NCBI RefSeq assembly: GCF_029626175.1
Contig: NZ_JARUBM010000002.1
Coordinates: 2,745,001-2,809,000, forward strand
Source: Micromonospora sp. WMMD1082
GTDB taxonomy: Bacteria; Actinomycetota; Actinomycetes; Mycobacteriales; Micromonosporaceae
Reading direction: 5' to 3'
Length of the DNA: 64,000 nt
Part shown: positions 51,522-59,429 of the stretch, piece after piece
How the letters are laid out: every line of letters starts with the position of its first letter
How positions within the stretch are numbered: position 1 is the stretch's first letter
Translations under genes and position numbers: made by a program
Notes under the pieces: generated by a model
Told to the model about the DNA's origin: nothing
Databases searched by the model: none
Seen by the model: only the letters and a program-made list of their open reading frames with translations

Positions 51522-52412
51522 ATGCCTGTGCCGAGTGATCCCGATCCCCGACTCCAGTCGTACGCGGACCCGCAGCGGCTGGTCACCACCGAATGGCTGG
51601 CCGAACATCTGGGCGACGACGGGCTCGTGGTGGTCGAGTCCGACGAGGACGTGCTGCTCTACGACAGCGGTCACATCCCCGGCGCCATCAAGGTCGACTG
51701 GCATCTGGAGCTGAACGACCAGGTGACCCGGGACTATCTGGACGCCGAACGGTTCGCCGAACTCTGTGCCGCCAAGGGCATCGGCCGGGGCGACACGGTC
51801 GTCTTCTACGGCGACAACTTCAACTGGTGGGCCGCGTACGCCCTCTGGGTCTTCAGTCTCTTCGGGCATCCGGACCTGCGGCTGCTGGACGGCGGCCGAC
51901 AGAAGTGGATCGCCGAGGGGCGGGAGTTGACCCGGGACAGGCCGGCCCGGCCAAGGGCGGAATATCCGGTGCCGCCGCGCGACGACGCCCCGCTGCGGGC
52001 GTTCCGCGAGGAGGTGTCGGCGCACGTCGCCGCCGAGCGGCCGCTGGTGGACGTGCGGTCGCCGGGCGAGTACACCGGCGAGATGCTGCACATGCCGGAC
52101 TACCCGCAGGAGGGCGCGCTGCGCGGCGGGCACATCCCGGGCGCGGTGAACAAGCCGTGGAAGTCCGCCGCCAACGACGACGGCACCTTCAAGTCGGCGG
52201 ACGAACTACGCGCGATCTACGCCGACCAGCTCGGGTTGAGCCCGGACGACGACGTGATCGCCTACTGCCGGATCGGCGAACGCTCCAGCCACACCTGGTT
52301 CGTCCTGCGCCACCTGCTCGGCTACCCGCAGGTGCGCAACTACGACGGTTCCTGGACCGAGTGGGGCAACCTCGTCCGCGCCCCCGTCACCAAGGGCCCC
52401 AACCCCCGATGA
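51522..52412 (+). CDS. sseA: Thiosulfate sulfurtransferase (rhodanese) SseA
   Basis: This 296-residue tandem rhodanese has an inactive N-terminal domain (about 15-140, [20 protein letters not shown]) and an active C-terminal domain. The catalytic Cys249 is in the loop [12 protein letters not shown], and [20 protein letters not shown] is also recognisable. It moves sulfane sulfur from thiosulfate to acceptors. The start is the ATG at 51522. A dispersed hairpin follows its stop directly and probably ends its transcript. Confidence 0.94.
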   Translation: MPVPSDPDPRLQSYADPQRLVTTEWLAEHLGDDGLVVVESDEDVLLYDSGHIPGAIKVDWHLELNDQVTRDYLDAERFAELCAAKGIGRGDTVVFYGDNFNWWAAYALWVFSLFGHPDLRLLDGGRQKWIAEGRELTRDRPARPRAEYPVPPRDDAPLRAFREEVSAHVAAERPLVDVRSPGEYTGEMLHMPDYPQEGALRGGHIPGAVNKPWKSAANDDGTFKSADELRAIYADQLGLSPDDDVIAYCRIGERSSHTWFVLRHLLGYPQVRNYDGSWTEWGNLVRAPVTKGPNPR

Positions 52413-52420
52413 CCCATCCT

Positions 52421-52481
52421 GTTGATCATGAAGTTGTTGTCGCGACACGCCGGGCGGGGTGACAACAACTTCATGATCAAC
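52421..52481. repeat. Dispersed hairpin repeat, copy 2
   Basis: The same 55-bp hairpin as at 47497, here extended to 21-bp arms by GTT/AAC. It lies between the convergent sseA and tetR genes. The tetR stop codon (52477-52479) is inside its right arm. Confidence 0.9.
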
Positions 52482-53274
52482 TAGGCGGAGGGGTGGGGTC
52501 GGGGGTGCGGAGGTAGTGCTGGATGGTGGGGGTCAGCCAGGTGATGAGGTCGGCGGGCGGGATGTCGACCATGGGGGGTAGGCGCAGGACGTAGCGGGTG
52601 AGGGCCACGCCGAGCAGTTGGCTGGCGACCAGGCCGGCCCGGCGCGGTGCCTCGGCCGGGTCGGCGACCACGCGGGCCACCGCCGTGCCGAGCTGGGTGG
52701 CGAAGATCTGGCGTACCCGCTCCGCCCCGCTCGGGTTGGTGCTCGCCGTGCGCAGCAGCGCCGGCAGCGTGGTGTCCCCCTCCCACCGGGTGAAGAAGTA
52801 GCTGACCAGCGCCTCGCCGAGGCGGTCGGCCGGCACGCCGCTCAGGTCCGGCAGCCGCAGGTCGAACTCGGCCGCCGCCGCGAACAGTCCCTCCTTGCTG
52901 CCGTAGTAGCGCATCACCATCGACGGGTCGATCCGCGCGTCCGCCGCGATGGCCCGGATCGTCGCCCGGTCGTATCCGTCGGCGGCGAACCTGTCCCGGG
53001 CGGCTCGCAGGATGGCCGCCCGGGTCGCGTCCGAGCTGCGCGCACGGCCGCCCCCGGCCGCCGGCTCCGCCGTCGCTTCCCGATCCCGCCGGGGTACGCC
53101 CTCAGAGACTGTCGGGAAACCTCGCGGCGGCTGCGGCGGGCCCGCCCGACGACCGGCGGCGTTGGAGATTGGTCCGGATACAACACCGGTATCCGGACCA
53201 ATCTCCGCCTTGCCGGATCGCCGTCCGGACTCCGCCTCGCTCGCCCCGGGGTTTCCCGACAGTCCCTCCGTCAT
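52477..53274 (-). CDS. TetR-family regulator with a MITE-encoded N-terminal segment
   Basis: Residues about 85-265 are an ordinary TetR protein: ATRAAILRAARDRFAADGYD, RATIRAIAADARIDPSMVMR, YYGSKEGLFAAAAEF, then a ligand domain. The preceding 80 residues are atypical, and codons about 4-56 come from a 158-bp inverted-repeat element read in frame. The only plausible start is the ATG at 53274, beyond the element. It faces the monooxygenase gene, with a strong dyad operator between them, and is presumably its repressor. Confidence 0.82.
   Translation of the reverse strand: MTEGLSGNPGASEAESGRRSGKAEIGPDTGVVSGPISNAAGRRAGPPQPPRGFPTVSEGVPRRDREATAEPAAGGGRARSSDATRAAILRAARDRFAADGYDRATIRAIAADARIDPSMVMRYYGSKEGLFAAAAEFDLRLPDLSGVPADRLGEALVSYFFTRWEGDTTLPALLRTASTNPSGAERVRQIFATQLGTAVARVVADPAEAPRRAGLVASQLLGVALTRYVLRLPPMVDIPPADLITWLTPTIQHYLRTPDPTPPPS
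53107..53264. mobile_element. MITE-like inverted-repeat element inside tetR
   Basis: The 158-bp element has perfect 15-bp termini (GACTGTCGGGAAACC and complement, 53107-53121 and 53250-53264). Its core is a perfect 18-bp inverted repeat (53164-53181 with 53189-53206, 7-nt loop). The two halves remain similar along their full length. It encodes no transposase. No clear target duplication is visible. Confidence 0.8.
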
Positions 53275-53299
53275 GTGACCGACGGTATGCCAACGGCTG

Positions 53300-53329
53300 T
53301 TGACTTGCGGAGTCGGGGGCGCCTAACGT
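53300..53329 (+). promoter_or_regulatory. Promoter of the FAD monooxygenase gene
   Basis: TTGACT (53300-53305) and TAACGT (53324-53329) are 18 bp apart. The predicted start of transcription falls at the beginning of the TetR dyad operator. Confidence 0.65.
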
Positions 53330-53361
53330 TGCCAACAAGCGTTGGCCAACACTTGTTGGCA
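53330..53361. promoter_or_regulatory. Compound dyad operator for the TetR protein
   Basis: TGCCAACAAG (53330-53339) and CTTGTTGGCA (53352-53361) are perfect arms around a second palindrome, TTGGCCAA (53342-53349). The layout suits two TetR dimers and directly follows the -10 of the monooxygenase promoter. Confidence 0.8.
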
Positions 53362-53381
53362 CCTCGGTTGAGGAGGTCGTC

Positions 53382-54593
53382 ATGCTGCCCGAACGAACGG
53401 ACGTCCTGGTCGTCGGTGCCGGCCCGACCGGGCTGGCCGCCGCGCTCACCCTGGCCCGTCGAGGGGTCGAGGTGACCCTGGTCGACCAGCGGGACTCACC
53501 GGCGGTGACCTCGCGGGCGGCGGTCGTGCACGCGTACACCCTGGAGCTGCTCGACCGGATCGGTGCGGGAGAGCAACTGGTGGCGCGCGGGCTGCGGTCG
53601 GTGCGGTTCAGCGTCCGGGACCGGGACCGGGCGCTGGTCACCGTGCCCTTCGACCGGCTGCCCACCCGCCACCGGTACGCGCTGATGGTCTCCCAGTCCG
53701 TCACGGAGGAGGTGCTCACCGGTCGACTCGCCGACGCGGGCGTGCGGGTGCTGCGCCCGTACCGGCTGACCGGGCTGCACCACGACGGCCACGACAACCA
53801 CGACGGCGGCGGCGCGGTGGCGCAGTTCGACGGCACGACCGTCCGGGCCACGTGGGTGATCGGGGCCGACGGCATCCACAGCACCGTCCGTGAGCTGGCC
53901 GGCATCCCCTTCACCGGCCCGGACGGCAGCGAGGAGTCCTTCGTCCTGGCCGACGTACGCGTCGACAGCGCGCTGCCCCGCGACGGCGCGTCGATCTTCC
54001 TCGCCCGTGGTGGCCCCCTGGTCTGGGCGCCCCTGCCCGACGGGCGGGTCCGCCTGGTCGCCACCGTCACCGACCCGCCCGCCGAGCCGGACGCGGCCTA
54101 CCTGCAACGGTTGCTCGACGAGCGCGGTCTGCGGCGGCGGCCGGACCGGGTGCGGGAGGTGCTCTGGTCGTCGCGGTTCCGGCTGCACCGCCGGGTCGCC
54201 GAGTCGTTCCGCGCCGGGCCGGTGCTGCTGGCCGGCGACGCCGGGCACGTGCACAGCCCGGCCGGCGGGCAGGGCATGAACCTCGGCATCTGCGACGCGG
54301 TCGACCTCGGCGAGACCCTCGCCGACGTGCTGGCCGGGGCGCCCGGGACGCGGCTGGACGAGTACGCTGCCCGGCGCCGCCCGCTCGCCCACGAGGTGGC
54401 CGCCTTCGCCGACCGGTTGACCCGACTCGCCACCGTGCCGCCCTCGGCCCGGCCGGTCCGCGACGCGCTGCTGCGCCTGGTCTCGGTGCTACCGCCGGTC
54501 CGGCAGCGGGTGGCCCTGCAACTCTCCGGCCTCAACCAGCGACCATCCGTGACGCCCGGTGTCCCCGTTCCCGGCAGTCGGACCGGCGGGTAA
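53382..54593 (+). CDS. FAD-dependent monooxygenase (PHBH class)
   Basis: The 403-residue flavoprotein has the FAD Rossmann motif VLVVGAGPTGLAAALTLARR, the DG motif region VIGADGIHSTVRELAG and the second FAD site VLLAGDAGHVHSPAGGQGMN. These define group A aromatic hydroxylases. Its divergent TetR regulator suggests induction by the aromatic or drug substrate, as with rifampicin or tetracycline-type monooxygenases, but the substrate is unknown. GAGGAGGTCGTC precedes the ATG. Confidence 0.92.
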   Translation: MLPERTDVLVVGAGPTGLAAALTLARRGVEVTLVDQRDSPAVTSRAAVVHAYTLELLDRIGAGEQLVARGLRSVRFSVRDRDRALVTVPFDRLPTRHRYALMVSQSVTEEVLTGRLADAGVRVLRPYRLTGLHHDGHDNHDGGGAVAQFDGTTVRATWVIGADGIHSTVRELAGIPFTGPDGSEESFVLADVRVDSALPRDGASIFLARGGPLVWAPLPDGRVRLVATVTDPPAEPDAAYLQRLLDERGLRRRPDRVREVLWSSRFRLHRRVAESFRAGPVLLAGDAGHVHSPAGGQGMNLGICDAVDLGETLADVLAGAPGTRLDEYAARRRPLAHEVAAFADRLTRLATVPPSARPVRDALLRLVSVLPPVRQRVALQLSGLNQRPSVTPGVPVPGSRTGG

Positions 54594-54635
54594 CCACGGC
54601 GACACGCCGTCGCCGGCCGGGTCTACGCTGGCCCG

Positions 54636-55262
54636 GTGACGGTCGAGCAGCAGGCCCGGGGGGCGCGCGGCGGGGCGACGGGGGCGGGACGACGCCGATC
54701 CCGCAAGGACGAGATCCTGGAGATCGCGGTGGGGCTGTTCGCCTCCCGCGGCTACCACGGCGTGTCGATGGACGACATCGGCGCGGCCGCCGGGGTGACC
54801 GGCCCAGCGCTCTACCATCACTTCGCCGGCAAGGAGGCGATGCTGGTCGCCGCGCTGGTGCCGGTCAGCGAAGGGCTGCTCGACGGCGGTCGGCAACGCT
54901 CCACCGCCCATCCGGGTGACCCCCGTGCCGTCCTGGAGTCGTTGATCGACTTCCACGTCGACTTCGCGCTCGCCAACCCGGCCGTCATCGCGCTGCACCT
55001 GCACGAGCTGGATCGCCTCCCGGAGGAGCCCCGGCGGCGCATCCGCCGTCTTCAGCGGCTCTACGTCGAGGAGTGGGTCACCGTGCTGACCGCCCTGCAC
55101 CCGGGGCTGCCCGACGGCGAGGCGCGGGTGCTGGCACACGCCGCGTTCGGCCTGATGAACTCCACCCCGTTCCTCGGCGGTGAGGTCGACCATCGTCGCC
55201 GGGCCGAGCTGCTGCGCGCCGCCACCCTGGCCGCCCTGCTCGCCCCCACCGAGCCCGGCTGA
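54636..55262 (+). CDS. TetR-family regulator
   Basis: The 208-residue product has the TetR DNA-binding domain DEILEIAVGLFASRGYHGVS, MDDIGAAAGVTGPALYHHFA and GKEAMLVAAL, and a C-terminal helical domain resembling regulators of fatty-acid or branched-chain degradation. It is encoded directly upstream of, and in the same direction as, the acyl-CoA carboxylase cluster. It is therefore the natural candidate to bind the AACGATCGTT palindrome at 57780. Confidence 0.9.
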   Translation: MTVEQQARGARGGATGAGRRRSRKDEILEIAVGLFASRGYHGVSMDDIGAAAGVTGPALYHHFAGKEAMLVAALVPVSEGLLDGGRQRSTAHPGDPRAVLESLIDFHVDFALANPAVIALHLHELDRLPEEPRRRIRRLQRLYVEEWVTVLTALHPGLPDGEARVLAHAAFGLMNSTPFLGGEVDHRRRAELLRAATLAALLAPTEPG

Positions 55263-55271
55263 GGCTCGACC

Positions 55272-55311
55272 CGCTCCGCACCGCCGGTCGACGCTCCGCA
55301 CCGCCGGTCGA
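55272..55311. repeat. Two tandem copies of a 20-bp unit
   Basis: CGCTCCGCACCGCCGGTCGA occurs twice back to back (55272-55291, 55292-55311). It lies directly after the tetR stop. Confidence 0.8.
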
Positions 55312-55401
55312 CGCGAGGCGTCGACCGGGGGCCCTTCCTTGCACCCTGGGTGACGTGGTTCGCTAGCACGCGTTCTCACCATCTGGACGCTCGGAGGAAC
55401 C

Positions 55402-56739
55402 ATGATCGAGTCGCTGCTGGTCGCCAACCGGGGCGAGATCGCCCGCCGGATCATCCGTACCGCCAAGCGGCTCGGAGTGCGCGCGATCGCGGTGTACTCG
55501 GAGGCCGACGCCGACCTGCCGTTCGTGACGGAGGCCGACGAGGCCGTCTGCGTCGGCCCGGCCAACCCGGCGCAGAGCTACCGCAACACGGAGGCCATTC
55601 TCGCCGCCGCCCGGTCGACCGGGGCTCGGGCGATCCACCCCGGCTACGGCTTCCTGTCGGAGAACGCCGACTTCGCCCGTACCGTCGAGGCCGGCGGCCT
55701 GACCTGGGTCGGACCGGGCGCGGATGCGATCAGCGCGATGGGCGACAAGATCAATGCGCGGAACCTGATGGCCGCGGCGGGCGTGCCCGTGGCACCCGGG
55801 ACCACCGAGCCGGCGGCGGACCTGGCGGCGGCGGTCGCGGCGGCGGCGGAGATCGGCTACCCGGTGATGGTCAAGGCCGCCGCCGGTGGTGGTGGCATGG
55901 GCATGGGCGTCGCGGCCGACGAGGCGGCGCTGCGCACCGAGTACGACAAGGTGCGTGCCTTCGCCGAGCGGATGTTCGACGACGGCTCGGTGCTGCTGGA
56001 GCGGTACTTTCCCCGGGTGCGCCACGTCGAGGTGCAGATCCTCGGCCTGGCCGACGGGCGGGTGGTGGCGCTGGGCGAGCGGGAATGCTCGGTGCAGCGA
56101 CGCAACCAGAAGCTGGTGGAGGAGTCGCCGTCCCCGGCCGTCTCGCCGCTGCTGCGGTCGCGCCTGCTGGCCGCGGCGGTACGGGCCGGTGAGGCGGTCG
56201 ACTACCGCAACGCGGGCACGGTCGAGTGCCTGCTCGACGTGTCGACCGGGGAGTTCTTCTTCCTGGAGATGAACACCCGGCTCCAGGTGGAGCACCCGGT
56301 GACCGAGCTGGTGTACGGCCTGGATCTGGTCGAGGAGCAGCTGCGGGTGGCCGCCGGCCTGGCACCGGCCTTCGACCCGGACGCGCTGACCCCGCGTGGG
56401 CACGCCATCGAGTTGCGGATCAACGCCGAGGACCCGAAGCGCTTCCTGCCCGGCCCTGGCGTGATCGGGACCTGGGTGGAGCCGACCGGCGAGGGGGTAC
56501 GCGTGGACTCCGGCTACGTCGCGGGCAACACCGTCACCCCGTTCTACGACAGCCTGATGGCCAAGCTCATCGTCAGCGCGCCGACCCGGGCCGAGGCGAT
56601 CGAGCGGGCCCGCGCGGCCGTCGCCTCCTTCGAGCTGGCCGGCCCCAAGAACAACCTCCCCTTCTTCGCCGAGCTGCTGGAGAACGAGGAGTTCCGCTCC
56701 GGCACCTACGACACCAGCCTCATCTCCCGCATGCGCTGA
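55402..56739 (+). CDS. Acyl-CoA carboxylase biotin carboxylase subunit (no carrier domain)
   Basis: This 445-residue ATP-grasp enzyme carboxylates biotin. Diagnostic are SLLVANRGEIARRIIRTAKR, IHPGYGFLSENADFA, the Gly-rich VKAAAGGGGMGMGV, ERECSVQRRNQKLVEESPSP and EMNTRLQVEHPVTELVYGLD. It stops where the biotin carboxylase fold ends, so it lacks the carboxyl-carrier domain found in the long (about 590-670 aa) acyl-CoA carboxylase alpha subunits. Context suggests a role with the carboxyltransferase at 57816. GGAGGAACC precedes the ATG. Confidence 0.93.
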   Translation: MIESLLVANRGEIARRIIRTAKRLGVRAIAVYSEADADLPFVTEADEAVCVGPANPAQSYRNTEAILAAARSTGARAIHPGYGFLSENADFARTVEAGGLTWVGPGADAISAMGDKINARNLMAAAGVPVAPGTTEPAADLAAAVAAAAEIGYPVMVKAAAGGGGMGMGVAADEAALRTEYDKVRAFAERMFDDGSVLLERYFPRVRHVEVQILGLADGRVVALGERECSVQRRNQKLVEESPSPAVSPLLRSRLLAAAVRAGEAVDYRNAGTVECLLDVSTGEFFFLEMNTRLQVEHPVTELVYGLDLVEEQLRVAAGLAPAFDPDALTPRGHAIELRINAEDPKRFLPGPGVIGTWVEPTGEGVRVDSGYVAGNTVTPFYDSLMAKLIVSAPTRAEAIERARAAVASFELAGPKNNLPFFAELLENEEFRSGTYDTSLISRMR

Positions 56740-56829
56740 CCCGCTTCCCGTGTTGATCAAGAAGTTCACGTGCGGCGTGACATGCTTGGGGCGTCAGCGA
56801 CCGGGCGTGTCACAGTGAGGTGATTCCTG

Positions 56830-57747
56830 ATGGCGGAACTGCCGGAGTTCGTGTCGATTCGGGAGGTCGGGCCGCGGGACGGGTTGCAGAACGAGGAGCC
56901 GATCCCGACCGACGCCAAGGTGCGGCTGCTCGACGCGCTCTCCCGCACCGGCGTGCGCCGGATCGAGGCGGTGTCGTTCGTGCACCCCAAGGCGATCCCG
57001 CAGATGGCGGACGCCGACGAGGTGTGGCAGCGGGCGACGAAGGTCGACGGGGTGCGGTACTCGGCGCTGGTGCCGAACACGCGGGGCGCGCAACGGGCCC
57101 TCGCCGCCGGCTTCACCGAGATCGAGGTCGTCGTCTCGGCGAGTGACACCCACAACCGGCGCAACGTCAACCGCTCCACGGACGAGTCGCTGGACGACAT
57201 CGCCGAACTGATCGACCTGCTGCACGGCGCCGGCGCCCGGGCCGAGGTGATCGTCGCCACCAGCTTCGGCTGCCCGTACGAGGGTGACATCGACCCGGCG
57301 CGCGTCGCCGCCATCGTGGACCGGGTGGTCCGCGACGGCGCCGACCGCGTCGCGTTCGGCGACACCACCGGCATGGGTACGCCCCGACGGGTCCGTGAGC
57401 TGCTCACCGCCGTACGCGACCGCAACGCGCACATTCCGGTGCTGCTGCACTTCCACAACACCCGGGGCACCGCGCTGGCCAACCTGCTGACCGCGCTGGA
57501 ACTGGGGGTGACCGAGTTCGACGCGAGCGTCGGCGGTCTCGGCGGCTGCCCCTACGCCCCCGGGGCGAGCGGCAACCTGGCCACCGAGGAGGCGGTGCAC
57601 ATGCTGCACGACATGGGCATCGACACCGGCATCGACCTGGACGCCCTGATCGAGGCCGCCGCCCTGGCCGAGGAGTTGACCGCCCGCCGCCTCCCCTCCG
57701 CCATCCTCCGCGCCGGCCCCCGCACCCGCCTGACCCCCACCCCCTGA
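56830..57747 (+). CDS. mvaB: Hydroxymethylglutaryl-CoA lyase
   Basis: The enzyme splits HMG-CoA into acetoacetate and acetyl-CoA, the last step of leucine degradation. The 305-residue TIM barrel shows VSIREVGPRDGLQNEEPIP (catalytic Arg and Asp), EAVSFVHPKAIPQMADADEV, the metal-binding HFHNTRGTAL, and the active-site loop GGLGGCPYAPGASGN with its conserved Cys. GTGAGG precedes the ATG. Located between biotin carboxylase and carboxyltransferase genes, it places the cluster in leucine/isovalerate catabolism. Confidence 0.94.
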   Translation: MAELPEFVSIREVGPRDGLQNEEPIPTDAKVRLLDALSRTGVRRIEAVSFVHPKAIPQMADADEVWQRATKVDGVRYSALVPNTRGAQRALAAGFTEIEVVVSASDTHNRRNVNRSTDESLDDIAELIDLLHGAGARAEVIVATSFGCPYEGDIDPARVAAIVDRVVRDGADRVAFGDTTGMGTPRRVRELLTAVRDRNAHIPVLLHFHNTRGTALANLLTALELGVTEFDASVGGLGGCPYAPGASGNLATEEAVHMLHDMGIDTGIDLDALIEAAALAEELTARRLPSAILRAGPRTRLTPTP

Positions 57748-57776
57748 CCCTCGCGGGTGGGGTGGGGATGGGGTAG

Positions 57777-57793
57777 CCTAACGATCGTTCAGG
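57777..57793. promoter_or_regulatory. TetR-type operator before the carboxyltransferase gene
   Basis: CCTAACGATCGTTCAGG contains a perfect 10-bp palindrome AACGATCGTT (57780-57789), flanked by near-symmetric CCT/AGG. Such ACGATCGT-type sites are typical of TetR regulators of acyl-CoA metabolism. It lies 23 nt before the start at 57816. Confidence 0.6.
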
Positions 57794-57815
57794 TGGGTTG
57801 GGGTGGGGAGCCGGC

Positions 57816-59348
57816 GTGACGGGTGAGGGTGGCGGGCTGGAGCAGCTGGGAAAGCGGGTCCGGGCCGGCGGCGCGGACAAGTACCACGCGGCGAACGCGG
57901 CCAAGGGCAAGTTGTTCGCCCGGGAACGGGTGGCCCTGCTGGTCGACGAGGGATCGTTCGTCGAGGACGGGCTCTACGCGAACGCCCTCGCCGAGGGACT
58001 GCCGGCCGACGGCGTGGTCACCGGCACCGCCGCCATCGACGGCCGCCAGGTCTGCCTGATGGCCAACGACTCCACCGTCAAGGCCGGCAGCTGGGGCGCG
58101 CGTACGGTCGAGAAGATCATCCGGATCATCGAGCGGGCGTACGACACCGGCGTGCCGATGGTCTACCTGGTCGACTCGGCCGGCGCCCGGATCACCGACC
58201 AGGTCGAGCTGTTCCCGGGGCGCCGCGGCGCCGGGAAGATCTTCTGGAACCAGGTGCGGGCCTCCGGCTCGATCCCGCAGGTCTGCGCGTTGTTCGGGCC
58301 GAGCGCGGCAGGTGGGGCGTACATTCCCGCCTTCTGTGACGTGGTGGCGATGGTCGAGGGCAACGCCAGCATGTACCTCGGCTCGGACCGGATGGTCGAG
58401 ATGGTCACCGGCGAGAAGACCACCCTGGAGGCGATGGGCGGGGCACGGGTGCACTGCGCCGAGTCCGGCGTCGGGCACTTCCTCTGCAAGTCCGAGGCCG
58501 ACGCGCTCGACGTGGTCCGGCGCTACCTGTCGTACCTGCCGCCGAACTGGACCCAGCAGCCGCCGGCCGCGCCGGCCGCCGCCGCGCCGGCCAGCGCCGA
58601 CCTCGCCGCGCTGGTGCCGGCGAGCGAGCGGCAGGCGTTCGACATGCGGCGGTACGTCAAGGGCCTGCTCGACGAGGACTCCTTCTTCGAGATCCAGGCG
58701 CTCTGGGCCAAGGAGCTGACCATCGGCTTCGGCCGGCTGAACGGCGAGGTCGTCGGTGTGGTCGGCAACAACTCGATGTTCAAGGGTGGCGTGCTCTTCG
58801 TCGACTCCGCCGACAAGGCGACCCGGTTCGTGCAGCTCTGCGACGCGTTCAACGTGCCGCTGCTGTTCCTGAGCGACGTGCCCGGGTTCATGGTCGGCAG
58901 CGCGGTGGAGCGGCAGGGCATCATCCGCCACGGCGCCAAGATGATCACTGCGATCTCCGAGGCGACCGTACCCAAGATCTGTGTGGTGGTCCGCAAGGCG
59001 TACGGCGCGGGCCTCTACGCGATGGCCGGCCCGGGGTTCGAGCCGGACGCCACGATCGCGCTGCCCACCGCGAAGATCGCGGTGATGGGTGCCGAGGCCG
59101 CGGTCAACGCCGTGTACGCCAACAAGATCGCCGCCATCGCCGACGAGGCCGAGCGGGCCGCGTTCGTCGCCGCCCGGCGCGAGGAGTACGAGCGGGACAT
59201 CGACATCGTCCGGCTCGCCAGCGAACTGGTGGTCGACACGATCGTCGAGCCGACCGAGCTGCGTGCCGAGTTGGTGCGCCGGTTCGCCGCCGCCCGGGGC
59301 AAGCAGCGGCACTTCTCCCGTCGCCGGCACGGCGTCACCCCGGTCTGA
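57816..59348 (+). CDS. Acyl-CoA carboxylase carboxyltransferase subunit
   Basis: The 510-residue product is a full beta-type carboxyltransferase with N- and C-terminal crotonase-like domains. It shows KLFARERVALLVDEGSF, VYLVDSAGARITDQVELFPG, FGPSAAGGAYIPAFCDVVAM (oxyanion), VPLLFLSDVPGFMVGSAVER and YGAGLYAMAGPGFEPDA. It transfers CO2 from biotin to an acyl-CoA; methylcrotonyl-CoA is likely given the HMG-CoA lyase next door, though propionyl-CoA cannot be excluded. The start is the GTG at 57816 after GGGGAG. Confidence 0.92.
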   Translation: MTGEGGGLEQLGKRVRAGGADKYHAANAAKGKLFARERVALLVDEGSFVEDGLYANALAEGLPADGVVTGTAAIDGRQVCLMANDSTVKAGSWGARTVEKIIRIIERAYDTGVPMVYLVDSAGARITDQVELFPGRRGAGKIFWNQVRASGSIPQVCALFGPSAAGGAYIPAFCDVVAMVEGNASMYLGSDRMVEMVTGEKTTLEAMGGARVHCAESGVGHFLCKSEADALDVVRRYLSYLPPNWTQQPPAAPAAAAPASADLAALVPASERQAFDMRRYVKGLLDEDSFFEIQALWAKELTIGFGRLNGEVVGVVGNNSMFKGGVLFVDSADKATRFVQLCDAFNVPLLFLSDVPGFMVGSAVERQGIIRHGAKMITAISEATVPKICVVVRKAYGAGLYAMAGPGFEPDATIALPTAKIAVMGAEAAVNAVYANKIAAIADEAERAAFVAARREEYERDIDIVRLASELVVDTIVEPTELRAELVRRFAAARGKQRHFSRRRHGVTPV

Positions 59349-59429
59349 GCCGTCGAGCCAGCAGGAGCCAGCACGATCCCGTCCCGGCGTCACGAGCGCC
59401 CGGCGGGCCGTCCACCCAGGAGGAACCCG

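Noticed and set aside
53099..53268. Target-site duplication for the MITE in tetR
   Set aside because: Only a CCCTC match at asymmetric offsets could be forced, so no duplication is claimed.
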